A program made the translations under genes and the position numbers. Positions 7,649 through 17,109 of a stretch of DNA of 64,000 nucleotides are shown here, piece after piece. How positions within the stretch are numbered: position 1 is the first letter of the stretch; each line of letters begins with the position of its first letter. The notes under the pieces are model-generated. The model was not told the origin of the DNA, made no database searches, and saw only the letters and a program-made list of their open reading frames with translations. The stretch is from Gemmatimonadota bacterium (GTDB taxonomy: Bacteria > Latescibacterota > UBA2968 > UBA8231): the NCBI GenBank assembly GCA_009840005.1, contig VXOR01000063.1, positions 3,452 to 67,451 of the forward strand, given 5' to 3'.

Positions 7649-10264
7649 ATGCACAAAGTTATGTTCTGGGGGATTGCCCTGCTGGTCCTAGCCGTTGCCG
7701 CGTCTAGCGTCCAAGCGGCGACCCCGGGGCGCGAGCGCGGCGCCACCTCGCAAGTTAGGATCGAGGGCTTCGACCCACTGATCCCGACCCTGCGCAAGTG
7801 GTACGTGCCCCAAGACCTCTACTACATCTATCATTGGGGAGGCTACAAGTACACCAACTACTCCAAAGAACCATATCAGCGCTACGTCCGCACCTCGCTG
7901 GAGGGCACGGGCCAGTACGACATTTTCGGCAACTGGATCACCCGCGGCTGGCGCATCTACGAGTGGCGCCAGCAGCAGCCGCTGGCCTTCGGCAGCACGG
8001 TTTTCAAAGACGCTCGCTTCAGTTCTTGGTTCCAGAACCTTATCGTGGCCGCCGACTCCAAGGGCCAGTACTACTCCGCTCTGACTATCGGCGATCAAAT
8101 CCGCACGACCCTGACCCCGCTGACCTTCAGCCGCTCGCGTTTCAATGGCGTCCAATGGGACTTTGCGTCCGACAAGTACGAGGCCACCGTGCTGCTGTCG
8201 CGCGTCAATGAACCGGTGCGGTTGGCACAGGGGGGGAACCGAGTGCAAGATACGGACTTCACCAACTTTATCGGCCTGCGCGGCACGGCCCAAGTCGGCG
8301 ACTTCATGGGTCTAGGGGTCACGTACGTCAATACGAACTTCAGTTCGGCGAGCAGCAATTTCGCGGAAAACTCGCGCGCTGGCTTGCTGACCAGCAGTCA
8401 GAACTCGGGCAACGTCACTGAAATCGTCATCCGCATCTCTGACGATTCGCCCGGCGATGACTCCGGCGCTTTGTTCTTTTCGTCGCAGATGATCGTCGAT
8501 GGCCAAGAGACCTCCGTCAATCCCACTATTGAAGGCGGCCGCCAGCGCGAGGGCTTCCTCGAAGCCCTTGAAGAAGCGCCGATCCTCCTCCGCTACCGCG
8601 TGCCCGACCCGCTAGTGGTGCAAAAGGTCAGCTTTGCCATGGTGCTCTCCAACGACTATCGAGTAGAGATAACCTCCAACTTGCAGACGAACATCAACGG
8701 CCAGCCCATCTTCTTGCCGGTCACTCGCTCCGAAGGCAATGTGCGCGACAATACCAACCAGCGCGTCGTCCGCTTTGACTACGGGCTCCCCTCGGCCAAC
8801 CAAATCGCCAGCGTCGATTTGACCGTCGAAGATATATGGGGCCTAGAGGTGCGCGGCGAATTCGCGCGCAACACCCAGTTTCAGCGCTATCCCAACATCA
8901 ACATCCAAAAGCTGAGCAACCTCAAAAAGAGCGATCGCACAGCCGACGCTTGGTTCGTCAACGCCACGCGCCGCACCGGCCGCTACTTTGGCTACGGCGA
9001 GGTATTCAGCATGGATTATGGGTACACCACGCGCGGGTACATCACCGACCAAAACGATGTCGTGGATTACGAAAACCAGCGGCAGAACTGGTTCGAGTAC
9101 ATCGACGACAACGACGATCAAGACCAGCTCGTCGATTGGCCGCGCTTTGGCGGTGGCGGCGGCGACAACGCCGTCTTCCCCGGCCTCGACGAAAACAACG
9201 ATCTACTCTCGGACTTCAACGAAAACTCCAACCTCACCCCGGACTACGAAGAGCCGTTCTTGCGGCACTACATCGACCCGCCCGACTTCCTCTTCGGCGT
9301 CGATATGAACCACAATACCGTAGTAGATCGCTTTGAAAACGACGACGAGGCCGACTATCCCTACCGCAAGGGGCATCGCGGCTGGAACGCGTACGGGGGG
9401 GCCGAGGTTTACCCGGGAGTCAATATCACCGTAGGCCGCAATCGCGAGTGGCTGATCGCCGGCGAAGAGCGGTCAACAGCCGTGTACGCGTTGCTCAGCG
9501 CGGTGCGCGATATCTCCAGAACGGGCAAGTTCGAGTTCTTTCACATGCTCAAGTCCGTCGAAGACAACATCGCCGACAATCTGCTGCAATGGGTGCAGCG
9601 CCCTGGCTCTATTGGCGGCTTGCAACCTTTTGACGACCCTCTAATCACCGAAAACACCATCGTCAACCAGAGCTTCGTCGGCTACAAGTACACCCGCGGC
9701 AACCTGACCTTTGTCAACAAGTTCCGCCTCGATCACTTCAAGCAGCGCGACGAAGCAGCCGAACGCCTCCGCGACAGCGCGTTCTACGGCGTGATCAACA
9801 AGGCGGACTATCCGTTTTCCATTGGGCGCAACATCACCTTGATCCCGCGCTGGAAAAACATGTGGCGCAAGCGCACCCAACCGCGCACCGTCCAGCTTGA
9901 GATCAACGAATTAAGCGAAATTTTCTCTCTGTCCGCGGTGTTTCCGGTGCTGACCAAAAGCCGCGTCGAGGTCGGAGTGGAGGCCATAATTTTTCGCAAT
10001 GCCGAGGCGATCCCAGATCCGCTACCACCCGAGTACATCGACGACTTCATCGGCAAAGTATTCACCGTACAGTACACCAATCGGGTGCAGTATCTAGGGT
10101 ACAGCATCACATCCAACGTTGGCTTTCAGGTCAACGATATCAACTTCGTCAACCTCGCCGACCAAGACGTGAACAATACTATTGCCTTCATCGAGGTCTA
10201 TGCTGGGCAAGAAGAGGAACGTTTGGGCGGGCGGCCAGCCGAAAGAAGGGGATGGAGCTTCTAA
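7649..10264 (+). CDS. Putative outer-membrane beta-barrel/surface protein, cassette A
   Basis: 871 residues, ATG behind AAGGGAGGG, signal peptide ending SSVQA. Conserved with the protein at 39998-42631 from the start (KWYVPQDLYYIYHWGGYKYTNYS) to the C-terminal strand. Tyr/Trp-rich alternating strands near the start (YFGYG, QYYSALTIGDQIRTTLTPL) and near the end (VFTVQYTNRVQYLGYSIT) fit a membrane beta-barrel. A central acidic loop around residues 485-580 is rich in Asp/Asn (DDNDDQDQ, DENNDLLSDFNENSN, DMNHNTVVDRFE) and resembles calcium-binding or dockerin-like segments. No family name was recognised. It overlaps the next gene by 13 bases, so it is translationally coupled to a PpiC/SurA-like lipoprotein, as expected for a barrel needing a folding factor. 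Role as transporter, translocon or surface-layer anchor is inference. Confidence 0.7.
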   Translation: MHKVMFWGIALLVLAVAASSVQAATPGRERGATSQVRIEGFDPLIPTLRKWYVPQDLYYIYHWGGYKYTNYSKEPYQRYVRTSLEGTGQYDIFGNWITRGWRIYEWRQQQPLAFGSTVFKDARFSSWFQNLIVAADSKGQYYSALTIGDQIRTTLTPLTFSRSRFNGVQWDFASDKYEATVLLSRVNEPVRLAQGGNRVQDTDFTNFIGLRGTAQVGDFMGLGVTYVNTNFSSASSNFAENSRAGLLTSSQNSGNVTEIVIRISDDSPGDDSGALFFSSQMIVDGQETSVNPTIEGGRQREGFLEALEEAPILLRYRVPDPLVVQKVSFAMVLSNDYRVEITSNLQTNINGQPIFLPVTRSEGNVRDNTNQRVVRFDYGLPSANQIASVDLTVEDIWGLEVRGEFARNTQFQRYPNINIQKLSNLKKSDRTADAWFVNATRRTGRYFGYGEVFSMDYGYTTRGYITDQNDVVDYENQRQNWFEYIDDNDDQDQLVDWPRFGGGGGDNAVFPGLDENNDLLSDFNENSNLTPDYEEPFLRHYIDPPDFLFGVDMNHNTVVDRFENDDEADYPYRKGHRGWNAYGGAEVYPGVNITVGRNREWLIAGEERSTAVYALLSAVRDISRTGKFEFFHMLKSVEDNIADNLLQWVQRPGSIGGLQPFDDPLITENTIVNQSFVGYKYTRGNLTFVNKFRLDHFKQRDEAAERLRDSAFYGVINKADYPFSIGRNITLIPRWKNMWRKRTQPRTVQLEINELSEIFSLSAVFPVLTKSRVEVGVEAIIFRNAEAIPDPLPPEYIDDFIGKVFTVQYTNRVQYLGYSITSNVGFQVNDINFVNLADQDVNNTIAFIEVYAGQEEERLGGRPAERRGWSF

Positions 10265-11559
10265 AGCCGCAGGTGGCTCTCCTAGCCTTGGGATTATGGG
10301 CCTGCGCCGACGCGCCGCCAGAAAGTGCGTCGGTGATCTTGGCCCGGGTGGGCGAGGCCGAGATTAGCGAGCGGGATTTTGCCGCTGCCCTAGAAAAGCT
10401 ACCTGCTGGCAGCGAAGTCCAGCCCCTCGCAGACTGGCGTCGCCAATTTCAGGCTCTCATCGACAAGGAGCTCCTGCTGCTCGAAGCCCGCGCCCAAGGG
10501 CTAGATGAAGCGGTCGCCGGTGCAATGGCGGCTTGGGAGCGCAAGGAGCTAGTCGAGGGATTGCTCGTGCGCGAGATGGGCGAGCAGTTGGCCTATGCGG
10601 AAATCGAGCTGGCGGAATTCTTCGCCGAATCGGGCGCGGCCCGCGAAATTCGCCTGCGTCGCTTGCCAGTATCCAATCGGGCTGCAGCTATGGAGGCTCT
10701 TAGAAAGGCTCAAGAGGGGGTGGAGTTGGCCGGGGAGTGGAGCGAAAGCGGATGGCTCAACGCGCTCAACGCGGGCGATGCGCGCGTGGCCGCCCTGTTC
10801 CTACAGGAAGTGGGGACCGTTGAGTTGGTAGAAACCAACGGGCACTATTTGGTGATAACCATTGTTGCCGAACGCGAAGTCTCGTTAGCAGACTGCCGCT
10901 CGCTCGTGGAAGCGGCCCTAACTCGGCATAAGAAGCAACAGGCGAACTTGGCCTATCTAGAGAGATTGACCAGTCAGTACGCGGTGCAGTTAGACACGGC
11001 CGCGTTGCGGCAGATCGCCACAGGCGCGGCGCGACCAGAAGTGCGGTTAGTCAGCAGTAGCGCGGGCGACTGGAGCATAGCTGACTACCAGCAGGCTCTC
11101 GCTCGACTCGGCGCAGACGCCGGCTCGCAGCCAACCGATGTCAGTGCCCTCGGGTTCAAGGTGACGCGGGTCTTTGTCGCCGACCAGATTCTGCCGCAGG
11201 AGGCGCGCAAGCACGGCCTGGACGCCGAGTTGGAACCGCGCCGTGCCAAGGTGGGCGCAAAGAAGCTGATCCAAGCCCTGTGGGAGCGAGAAATTTACGC
11301 GCATATCCAGCTCGACCCCGCGCAGGTGCGCGCCTTTTACGAGGCCAACGCACAGCGCTACGCCCGTTCGGGCGCACTCGGGCGAGAACTGCAAGCGCAA
11401 GTCGCACGCGATTGGCGCGACGCCCAAGCCGCGCCCCTGTTCGACCGCTACATCGAGCAATTGCGCGAGAAATACGCCGCGGTCGTCGCGGTGGATGAAG
11501 GGCAATTTGGGGAGTTTGTCTCCCGACGCAGACAAGCTGCAAACCCAGTCGAGCTATAA
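10252..11559 (+). CDS. SurA/PpiC-like periplasmic chaperone lipoprotein lacking its C-terminal isomerase domain
   Basis: 435 residues, starting inside the end of the barrel gene behind AGAAGGGG. The lipobox is LGLWAC. The sequence ILARVGEAEISERDFAAAL followed by a helical segment with FQALIDKELLLLEARAQGLD is characteristic of the SurA N-terminal chaperone domain. Compared with the cassette B paralogue (44528-46198) the order of elements is the same, but roughly 100 residues are missing between YEANAQRYA and the last helix (RYIEQLREKYAA). The missing part is where the paralogue has its clearest parvulin-like domain. It therefore probably acts as a chaperone for the barrel or secreted proteins rather than as an isomerase (inference). 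Confidence 0.75.
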   Translation: MELLKPQVALLALGLWACADAPPESASVILARVGEAEISERDFAAALEKLPAGSEVQPLADWRRQFQALIDKELLLLEARAQGLDEAVAGAMAAWERKELVEGLLVREMGEQLAYAEIELAEFFAESGAAREIRLRRLPVSNRAAAMEALRKAQEGVELAGEWSESGWLNALNAGDARVAALFLQEVGTVELVETNGHYLVITIVAEREVSLADCRSLVEAALTRHKKQQANLAYLERLTSQYAVQLDTAALRQIATGAARPEVRLVSSSAGDWSIADYQQALARLGADAGSQPTDVSALGFKVTRVFVADQILPQEARKHGLDAELEPRRAKVGAKKLIQALWEREIYAHIQLDPAQVRAFYEANAQRYARSGALGRELQAQVARDWRDAQAAPLFDRYIEQLREKYAAVVAVDEGQFGEFVSRRRQAANPVEL

Positions 11560-11581
11560 GTCCGTCAGAGAGGAGTGTTCT

Positions 11582-12346
11582 ATGTACGCTTACAAAAAAA
11601 TTTCCATCCTCGCCGCGGTAGCCCTCTTGTTGGGCTGCGGCCACTACCTAATCCCCGGACGCTTCCAGCCCTTAGAGGCGGCCCAGCAGCAGACCGGCAT
11701 TCAAGGGTCGAGCATGAAAATCCTCGACGACGGCACAGTAACCTTCGTGCAAAACCGCCTCGAAGTGTCCGTGCGGCCCATGACCGACGAGGAACTCAAT
11801 CGCCAGTACCCGGCCCAATCGACCAACGCCAGCGGTCCGGCCGACGAGCTGCCATCCAATCCGTTCACCTATGGCAACTGGATTGATCCGCGCACCGGCA
11901 AGTCGCCGCAGCGCTTGTCCGTCTTCAGGATCACGGTCAAAAACTACGAATACCCCAAAGTCAAGTTCGACCCGCTGACAGTGACTGTGGAGTCTGCAAA
12001 CGGGCGGCACTACTATCCTTGGGGTGGTTACGACGTGGAAGAGTACTTCCGGCGCTTCCCGATCGCGTACAACGGCTTGGGCAAATTGCGCTCCGACGAG
12101 CGCGGCGACATCTACACCGCAGCTAAGTACCCAGACGACGAGTTTTGCTTCTCCGGGCAAGAGGTCGAAGGCTATGTGGTCTTCTCCAAGATCCACGATG
12201 ATGTCGCCGAAATCGCCTTCCACATTCCCGAGTTCGGGTTGCGCTACAACTTCCGCAACGAACCCATAGAGACCATCGATCTCAGCTTCCGCTTCAAGCG
12301 CGACATTAAGAAGGTCAAAAACATCGACAAGTTGGCGGCCAATTAA
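11582..12346 (+). CDS. Conserved lipoprotein of unknown function, cassette A
   Basis: 254 residues. The ATG at 11582 is preferred because GAGAGGAG precedes it and it gives a clean lipoprotein signal with lipobox LLLGC. It is paralogous to 43771-44526: both have ..VTFVQNRLEVSVRPM / ITFVKDRLEVAMLPM, then NPFTYGNW / NPYTYGDW, then an Ig-like stretch (VFRITVKNYEYPKVKFDP) and ESANGRHYYPW / IAPNGRRYEAL. The middle resembles a small beta-sandwich. It is last in cassette A and always adjacent to the PpiC-like lipoprotein, suggesting a shared assembly role. No known family name was recognised. Confidence 0.72.
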   Translation: MYAYKKISILAAVALLLGCGHYLIPGRFQPLEAAQQQTGIQGSSMKILDDGTVTFVQNRLEVSVRPMTDEELNRQYPAQSTNASGPADELPSNPFTYGNWIDPRTGKSPQRLSVFRITVKNYEYPKVKFDPLTVTVESANGRHYYPWGGYDVEEYFRRFPIAYNGLGKLRSDERGDIYTAAKYPDDEFCFSGQEVEGYVVFSKIHDDVAEIAFHIPEFGLRYNFRNEPIETIDLSFRFKRDIKKVKNIDKLAAN

Positions 12347-12371
12347 CCGGGCCGATCAAGCTGTATAGCCT

Positions 12372-12403
12372 AGGGGCAGGCTCCTCGGCCTGCCTCTTTT
12401 TCT
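12372..12403 (+). terminator. Rho-independent terminator at end of cassette A
   Basis: The stem GGCAGGC (12375-12381), extendable by three pairs, pairs with GCCTGCC (12388-12394) across a 6-base loop and is followed by a T-rich run. It separates cassette A from the M28/FtsX gene. Confidence 0.9.
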
Positions 12404-12429
12404 GTCTGGTGTCCGGCACACTTTCATCA

Positions 12430-15400
12430 ATGCTGACCAAATCCCTCCTATTCGCCACCGCGGCCTTCTTTCTGCTATCGGTTACGGCCTTTGATCCAGC
12501 CACCATTTCGCGCTGGATTGAACGGGCCATTGGCTGGGAGCCACTGCGCGAAGCACCACCGACCGACGAAGCGCCCTCGCTGCGCGAAGCCGTCGCGCAA
12601 ATAAACGCCGCCGACCTAGCGCACCACCTCCGCATCCTCACCGCAGACTCATCCCGCGTCACCGGCTATGCCGGAGCCACCAACGCAGCCCGCTATATCG
12701 AGGGAGAATTCCGCCGCCTCGGCCTCCAAGTCACTAGCGAATTTTTCCCCCTTTCCGTCCCCCTAGATCGCGGCGGCCGACTGCGCTTGGCCGGCTCGGA
12801 CGAAGCCATCCCCATCTACGGGCTGTGGCCCAACCACGTGCGCTCGCCATCCCTGCCGCCGGGCGGCGTCTCTGGGCACCTCATAGACTTGGGGCGGGGC
12901 AGCTTAGCCGAGATGGATGGAAAACGACTAGCGGGTAGTGTCGCGCTGATGGGATTTGGCTCGGGCAACGCCCACGTCGAAGCGCGAGCCTTGGGCGCGC
13001 AAGCTATCTTGCTGTACGACGATGGCCGCGTCACGCGCAGCGAGGCCGCGGAAAAATTCCTCCAAGTGCCTGTGGACATCCCGCGCTTTTGGGTGGAAGC
13101 GGCAGACGCGGAAATCCTGCGGCAGCAAGCGCGCAGCGGCGACGCCCAAGTGCACCTCGAAGCGCGCATGGACTGGGAGCAGGTCCAAGTGCGCAATATA
13201 TTCGCCGTCCTTCCCGGCCTGGCCGAGGACATGCCACGCGGTCAGCGCCGCGAAATTCAGCAGTGGGACGAGCAAATCATCGTCCTGCAAGCGCACTACG
13301 ACGCGATCTCGGTCGTCCCCGCGCTGGCCCCAGGGGCTGAGAACGCAACCGGCATGGCCGCGCTGCTCGAAATCGCGCGCTTACTCGTCGCCGAAGGCAC
13401 TCGTTACACCGTACTCTTTTTGGCCACTCCCGGGCACTTTCAGGGCTTGGCCGGCGTCAACGATTTCCTCTACCGCCACGCGCGCAAAAGCGAGCATTTC
13501 CGCGACCAGATCCCGCCGGCCGAGCGCATCGACTTCCGCCTCTTCGTCGGCCTCGATTTGGCCAGCCACAGCCCCCGGGTCGGCAGCTTCACCATGGGCA
13601 CGTTCTACAACTCGGCTTGGCGCAACGACGACTATCAGAAGAACCTGATGGCGCACTACGCTTCGCGCTTTGCCCGCTATAACCGCGAGATTTTCGCCGA
13701 CTCGACCCGCTACCAAGACGCCATTGCCCCGCAGAAGCGGGTGTGGAAAAACTTCATGCCCGTGCGGCTGGCCCTCGACAGCGAGGCCGCAGCCTTCGTG
13801 GGCAAGGAGGCGCTTTCTTTAGTCACGCCCAACCAGTTGCGCCAGCGCGTCGATACGCCCCTCGACCGGCTCGAATTCGTCGCGCTCGACAACCTCGCCG
13901 AACAGACCCGTACCATAGCCGGGCTGCTGCTCAAGGCTGCCTCCGACCCAGACTTTTTCAACGACACCAAGCTAACCTTGCGCGATTGGGGGCACAGCCT
14001 AGAGGGCAACATCTACTGGTTCGACCGCGACGTGAATTTTGCCGTGCCCAAGGCCCCAGTGCCCAACGCCCTCGTCACCTATCTCCAGCCCGGCCCCAAC
14101 TCCGTGGCCGGCGTGCGCACCCTTATGGCCACGCACGGAGACGAGAGCGGCTACTTCAAGTTCGACATCGTGCGCAACCGCTTTGCCAACCGGATCCAAG
14201 CCTTTGAACTCGACGCATACGGGCGCATCGTCTCCGCGCCTGATCTCGGCGAGGAGGGCGACAAAACCTATCCAGGCACCCAGCCGTATGGCTGGTGGGA
14301 AAACCGCATGTTGCAGGTCCTGTTTCGCTGCCGCGCCCTGAGCTTCTTGGAAGTGGTTGATCCGCGCTATCTATCGGCCATGGACCGCGTCAACGTCCTC
14401 GGCACCAACGATGCTCCGCCGCGCTCTTTTTCCCTCAACTACATCGAAAACCAGAGCGCAGCGCAGGACCGGGTGGTGCAGGCTGGCGTGGTGTTTGCCG
14501 AGCCGGGCACCCGCGTCAAAATTCTCGCGGGCGAGGGAGCGTTTGGCGGCGAGAGCGCACTCGCCGGCGTGCGCTACATGCTCACCAATGCGGACTCCGC
14601 TCTGTTCGCCGACCTCGATCCAGCCCACGTCGATCTGGCGACCATTGAGCGGGCACAGGGCGAGGGCTTCCCAGTCGAACAAGGCCTCATTCCCTACCCG
14701 GCATTGCAGGCAGCCCGCGACATCTGGATCATCGACGAGGCGCGGATCAAACAAATGGTGCGCCACGGCATCGTCCTCGAACAGCTACAGGCCATGCACG
14801 AGCAAGCGCGGGAGGCTCTGCTCGAAGCCGGCGACAAACTCGCGGCCTTCGATTACACCGGCTACCAGCGCGCCGTGCGCCGCGCCCTCGGGCTGGAGGC
14901 CCGCATCTACCCGGAAATCAAGGCCACTGCCAACGACGCGGTCCGCGCGGTGATTTTCTACTTCGCGCTCCTGTTGCCCTTTGCCTTCTTCTGCGAGCGC
15001 TTCTTCTTTGGCTTCCCGGACGTGCGGCGGCAAATTGCTGGCTTTGTCGGCATCTTCGTCCTCGTATTTCTGATTCTGCGCTTCGTCCATCCGGCCTTCA
15101 AGCTGAGCACCTCGCCGTACATCATCTTCCTCGCGTTTGTCATCCTCGCCTTGGGCGTCCTCGTCGTCTTCATCGTCGTCACTCGCTTTAAGGCACTTCT
15201 GCAACGCCGCAAGGGCGCAGCCGCGGGCGTACACGAGACCGACGTGGGCCGGATCGCCGCGGGTTTTGCGGCCGTGCTGTTGGGCATCTCCAACTTGAGC
15301 AAGCGCCGCCTGCGCACCGCGCTGACAGCCGCGACCCTGACCTTTTTGACCTTTACCGTCAATTCCTTTACCTCGGTCAAGTCCAGCTTCGACTTCTATC

Positions 15401-17025
15401 GCCTGCCGCGCGATACCTCGCCTCTGTACGAGGGCGGCCTCATCCGCGACCGCGCTTGGCGCGGCCTACAGGATTCCATCTTGGAATACGTACAGAGCGC
15501 GTTCGGCGACCGCGCCTTGGTCGTGCCACGCGCCTGGTACTTGTCGCCGGTCGAATCCGAGCGGGCCTTTATCGACTTTACCGCCACCGCGACCGGCGCG
15601 GCCAGCTTCGCGCACGGCTTGGTGGGCCTACAGCCGACCGAAGCCGAGGTCACCGGCCTCGACGCGCACGTCTCGGCTGGCCGCTTCTTTGCGGCGGGCG
15701 ACGACAAGGCCGTCATCTTGCCCGACAGCCTAGCCGCGCTCGTCGGCATTGGCCCCGAGGACGTAGGCACAGCTTCCATTGCACTCTACGGCGAGGAGTA
15801 CCAAGTCATCGGCCTGTTCGACAGCGCGGCCCTGAAAGAAGTCGTCGATCTCGATGGCGAGCGCCTAACGCCTGTGGATACGGTCAAAGACGCTGGCCTC
15901 ATCACCCGCGAGAGTACCGAAGATCCGCGTGCCTTAGCCGCCACCGCAGTCGAAACCTTTAACCACCTCGAAGTAATCAACACCCTCTTCTTGCCCTATC
16001 AGCGCGTCCGCGCCATGGATGGCCGCTTGCGCTCCATCGCCATTGCCGCGGACGCAGACGACCCGGAGTTCGTCCAGCGCGTGGAGTCGTTTATGTCGCG
16101 GGTGGCCCTGACCCTATTCGTCGGCCAAGGCGACCGCGTCGTGGCCTACAGTTCGATCGGCTCCACTGAAATAAGCGGGGCCGGCCAGCTTTTGGTCCCG
16201 ATAATCATCGCCGCCTTGATCGTGCTCAATACCATGATGGGGGCCGTGTATGAGCGCGTGCGCGAAATCGGCATCTACAGCGTCGTCGGCTTGGCCCCCA
16301 GCCACATCGGCCTGCTGTTTTTGGCTGAATCCACGGTCTTTGCCACCTTTGGCGCGGTGGTCGGCTACGCCTTGGGCCAAATCGCCCATCTGTTCATGCT
16401 GCAATACGAGCTGCTCGCCGGCCTGACGCTCAACTACTCGTCGCTCTCTGCGGTGTGGGCTACGGTAGTAGTCATCGGCACGGTCTATTTATCGACCTTG
16501 TATCCAGCGCGCATGGCGGCCAACATGGCCGTCCCTGACGTGACGCGGCAATGGCAATTCCCCCCACCCGCTGGCGACCACTGGCGCTTTGACTTCCCCT
16601 TTACGGTCGGCGGGGCCGAGGTGCCGAGCATGTACGTGTATCTCAAGTCGGTCTTCGCCGCGTATGGCGAAGGCTCAATCGGCGACTTCATCGCCCGCGA
16701 CGTCGAGCTATCCGTCACCACCGACGGGCCGGAGCCGTCCTACGCCATTGCCATGCGCACTTGGCTGGCACCCTACGACTTAGGGATCAGCCAGCAGGTG
16801 CGCTTGCAGGCGACTCCCACCGGCGAGCACCACATCTACAAGATCGAGACCCACATCGAGCGCCTCAGCGGCGACGTGGCCTCTTGGCAGCGCATGAATC
16901 GCAAGTTCCTCAACGTACTGCGCAAGCGATTCCTCGTCTGGCGCACCCTAGCGCCGGGGATCCGCCAAGGTTATCAGGCCGAGGTGGAAAAGGCGTTTGC
17001 CGGGGCTGGGCAGCAGGTGGTGTAG
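12430..17025 (+). CDS. M28-like (degenerate) peptidase fused to an FtsX-type ABC permease
   Basis: 1531 residues from the ATG at 12430 (a GTG at 12409 is also in frame; neither has a good ribosome binding site). An N-terminal signal/TM segment (LLFATAAFFLLSVTAF) is followed by a PA-like insert and an M28 zinc-peptidase fold. The first metal His is present (HYDA, residue 289), but the usual Asp of GADDNA is replaced (GAENATG) and the catalytic Glu-Glu pair is His-Phe (ATPGHFQGL, residue 336), so catalysis is doubtful. The second half has three TM helices, a MacB-like periplasmic domain and a final FtsX block (VPIIIAALIVLNTMMGAVYERVREIGIYSVVG). FtsX permeases work with an ATPase; none is adjacent. 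A substrate-binding rather than cleaving ectodomain is the likely reading. Confidence 0.82.
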   Translation: MLTKSLLFATAAFFLLSVTAFDPATISRWIERAIGWEPLREAPPTDEAPSLREAVAQINAADLAHHLRILTADSSRVTGYAGATNAARYIEGEFRRLGLQVTSEFFPLSVPLDRGGRLRLAGSDEAIPIYGLWPNHVRSPSLPPGGVSGHLIDLGRGSLAEMDGKRLAGSVALMGFGSGNAHVEARALGAQAILLYDDGRVTRSEAAEKFLQVPVDIPRFWVEAADAEILRQQARSGDAQVHLEARMDWEQVQVRNIFAVLPGLAEDMPRGQRREIQQWDEQIIVLQAHYDAISVVPALAPGAENATGMAALLEIARLLVAEGTRYTVLFLATPGHFQGLAGVNDFLYRHARKSEHFRDQIPPAERIDFRLFVGLDLASHSPRVGSFTMGTFYNSAWRNDDYQKNLMAHYASRFARYNREIFADSTRYQDAIAPQKRVWKNFMPVRLALDSEAAAFVGKEALSLVTPNQLRQRVDTPLDRLEFVALDNLAEQTRTIAGLLLKAASDPDFFNDTKLTLRDWGHSLEGNIYWFDRDVNFAVPKAPVPNALVTYLQPGPNSVAGVRTLMATHGDESGYFKFDIVRNRFANRIQAFELDAYGRIVSAPDLGEEGDKTYPGTQPYGWWENRMLQVLFRCRALSFLEVVDPRYLSAMDRVNVLGTNDAPPRSFSLNYIENQSAAQDRVVQAGVVFAEPGTRVKILAGEGAFGGESALAGVRYMLTNADSALFADLDPAHVDLATIERAQGEGFPVEQGLIPYPALQAARDIWIIDEARIKQMVRHGIVLEQLQAMHEQAREALLEAGDKLAAFDYTGYQRAVRRALGLEARIYPEIKATANDAVRAVIFYFALLLPFAFFCERFFFGFPDVRRQIAGFVGIFVLVFLILRFVHPAFKLSTSPYIIFLAFVILALGVLVVFIVVTRFKALLQRRKGAAAGVHETDVGRIAAGFAAVLLGISNLSKRRLRTALTAATLTFLTFTVNSFTSVKSSFDFYRLPRDTSPLYEGGLIRDRAWRGLQDSILEYVQSAFGDRALVVPRAWYLSPVESERAFIDFTATATGAASFAHGLVGLQPTEAEVTGLDAHVSAGRFFAAGDDKAVILPDSLAALVGIGPEDVGTASIALYGEEYQVIGLFDSAALKEVVDLDGERLTPVDTVKDAGLITRESTEDPRALAATAVETFNHLEVINTLFLPYQRVRAMDGRLRSIAIAADADDPEFVQRVESFMSRVALTLFVGQGDRVVAYSSIGSTEISGAGQLLVPIIIAALIVLNTMMGAVYERVREIGIYSVVGLAPSHIGLLFLAESTVFATFGAVVGYALGQIAHLFMLQYELLAGLTLNYSSLSAVWATVVVIGTVYLSTLYPARMAANMAVPDVTRQWQFPPPAGDHWRFDFPFTVGGAEVPSMYVYLKSVFAAYGEGSIGDFIARDVELSVTTDGPEPSYAIAMRTWLAPYDLGISQQVRLQATPTGEHHIYKIETHIERLSGDVASWQRMNRKFLNVLRKRFLVWRTLAPGIRQGYQAEVEKAFAGAGQQVV

Positions 17026-17109
17026 TGCCAAAGTCCGCGCACTAGGTCGCTTGACACAGCCCCGCCACAAAAATAGACTTAGCTTAACTTAGCTATCGGA
17101 GGAACTATA

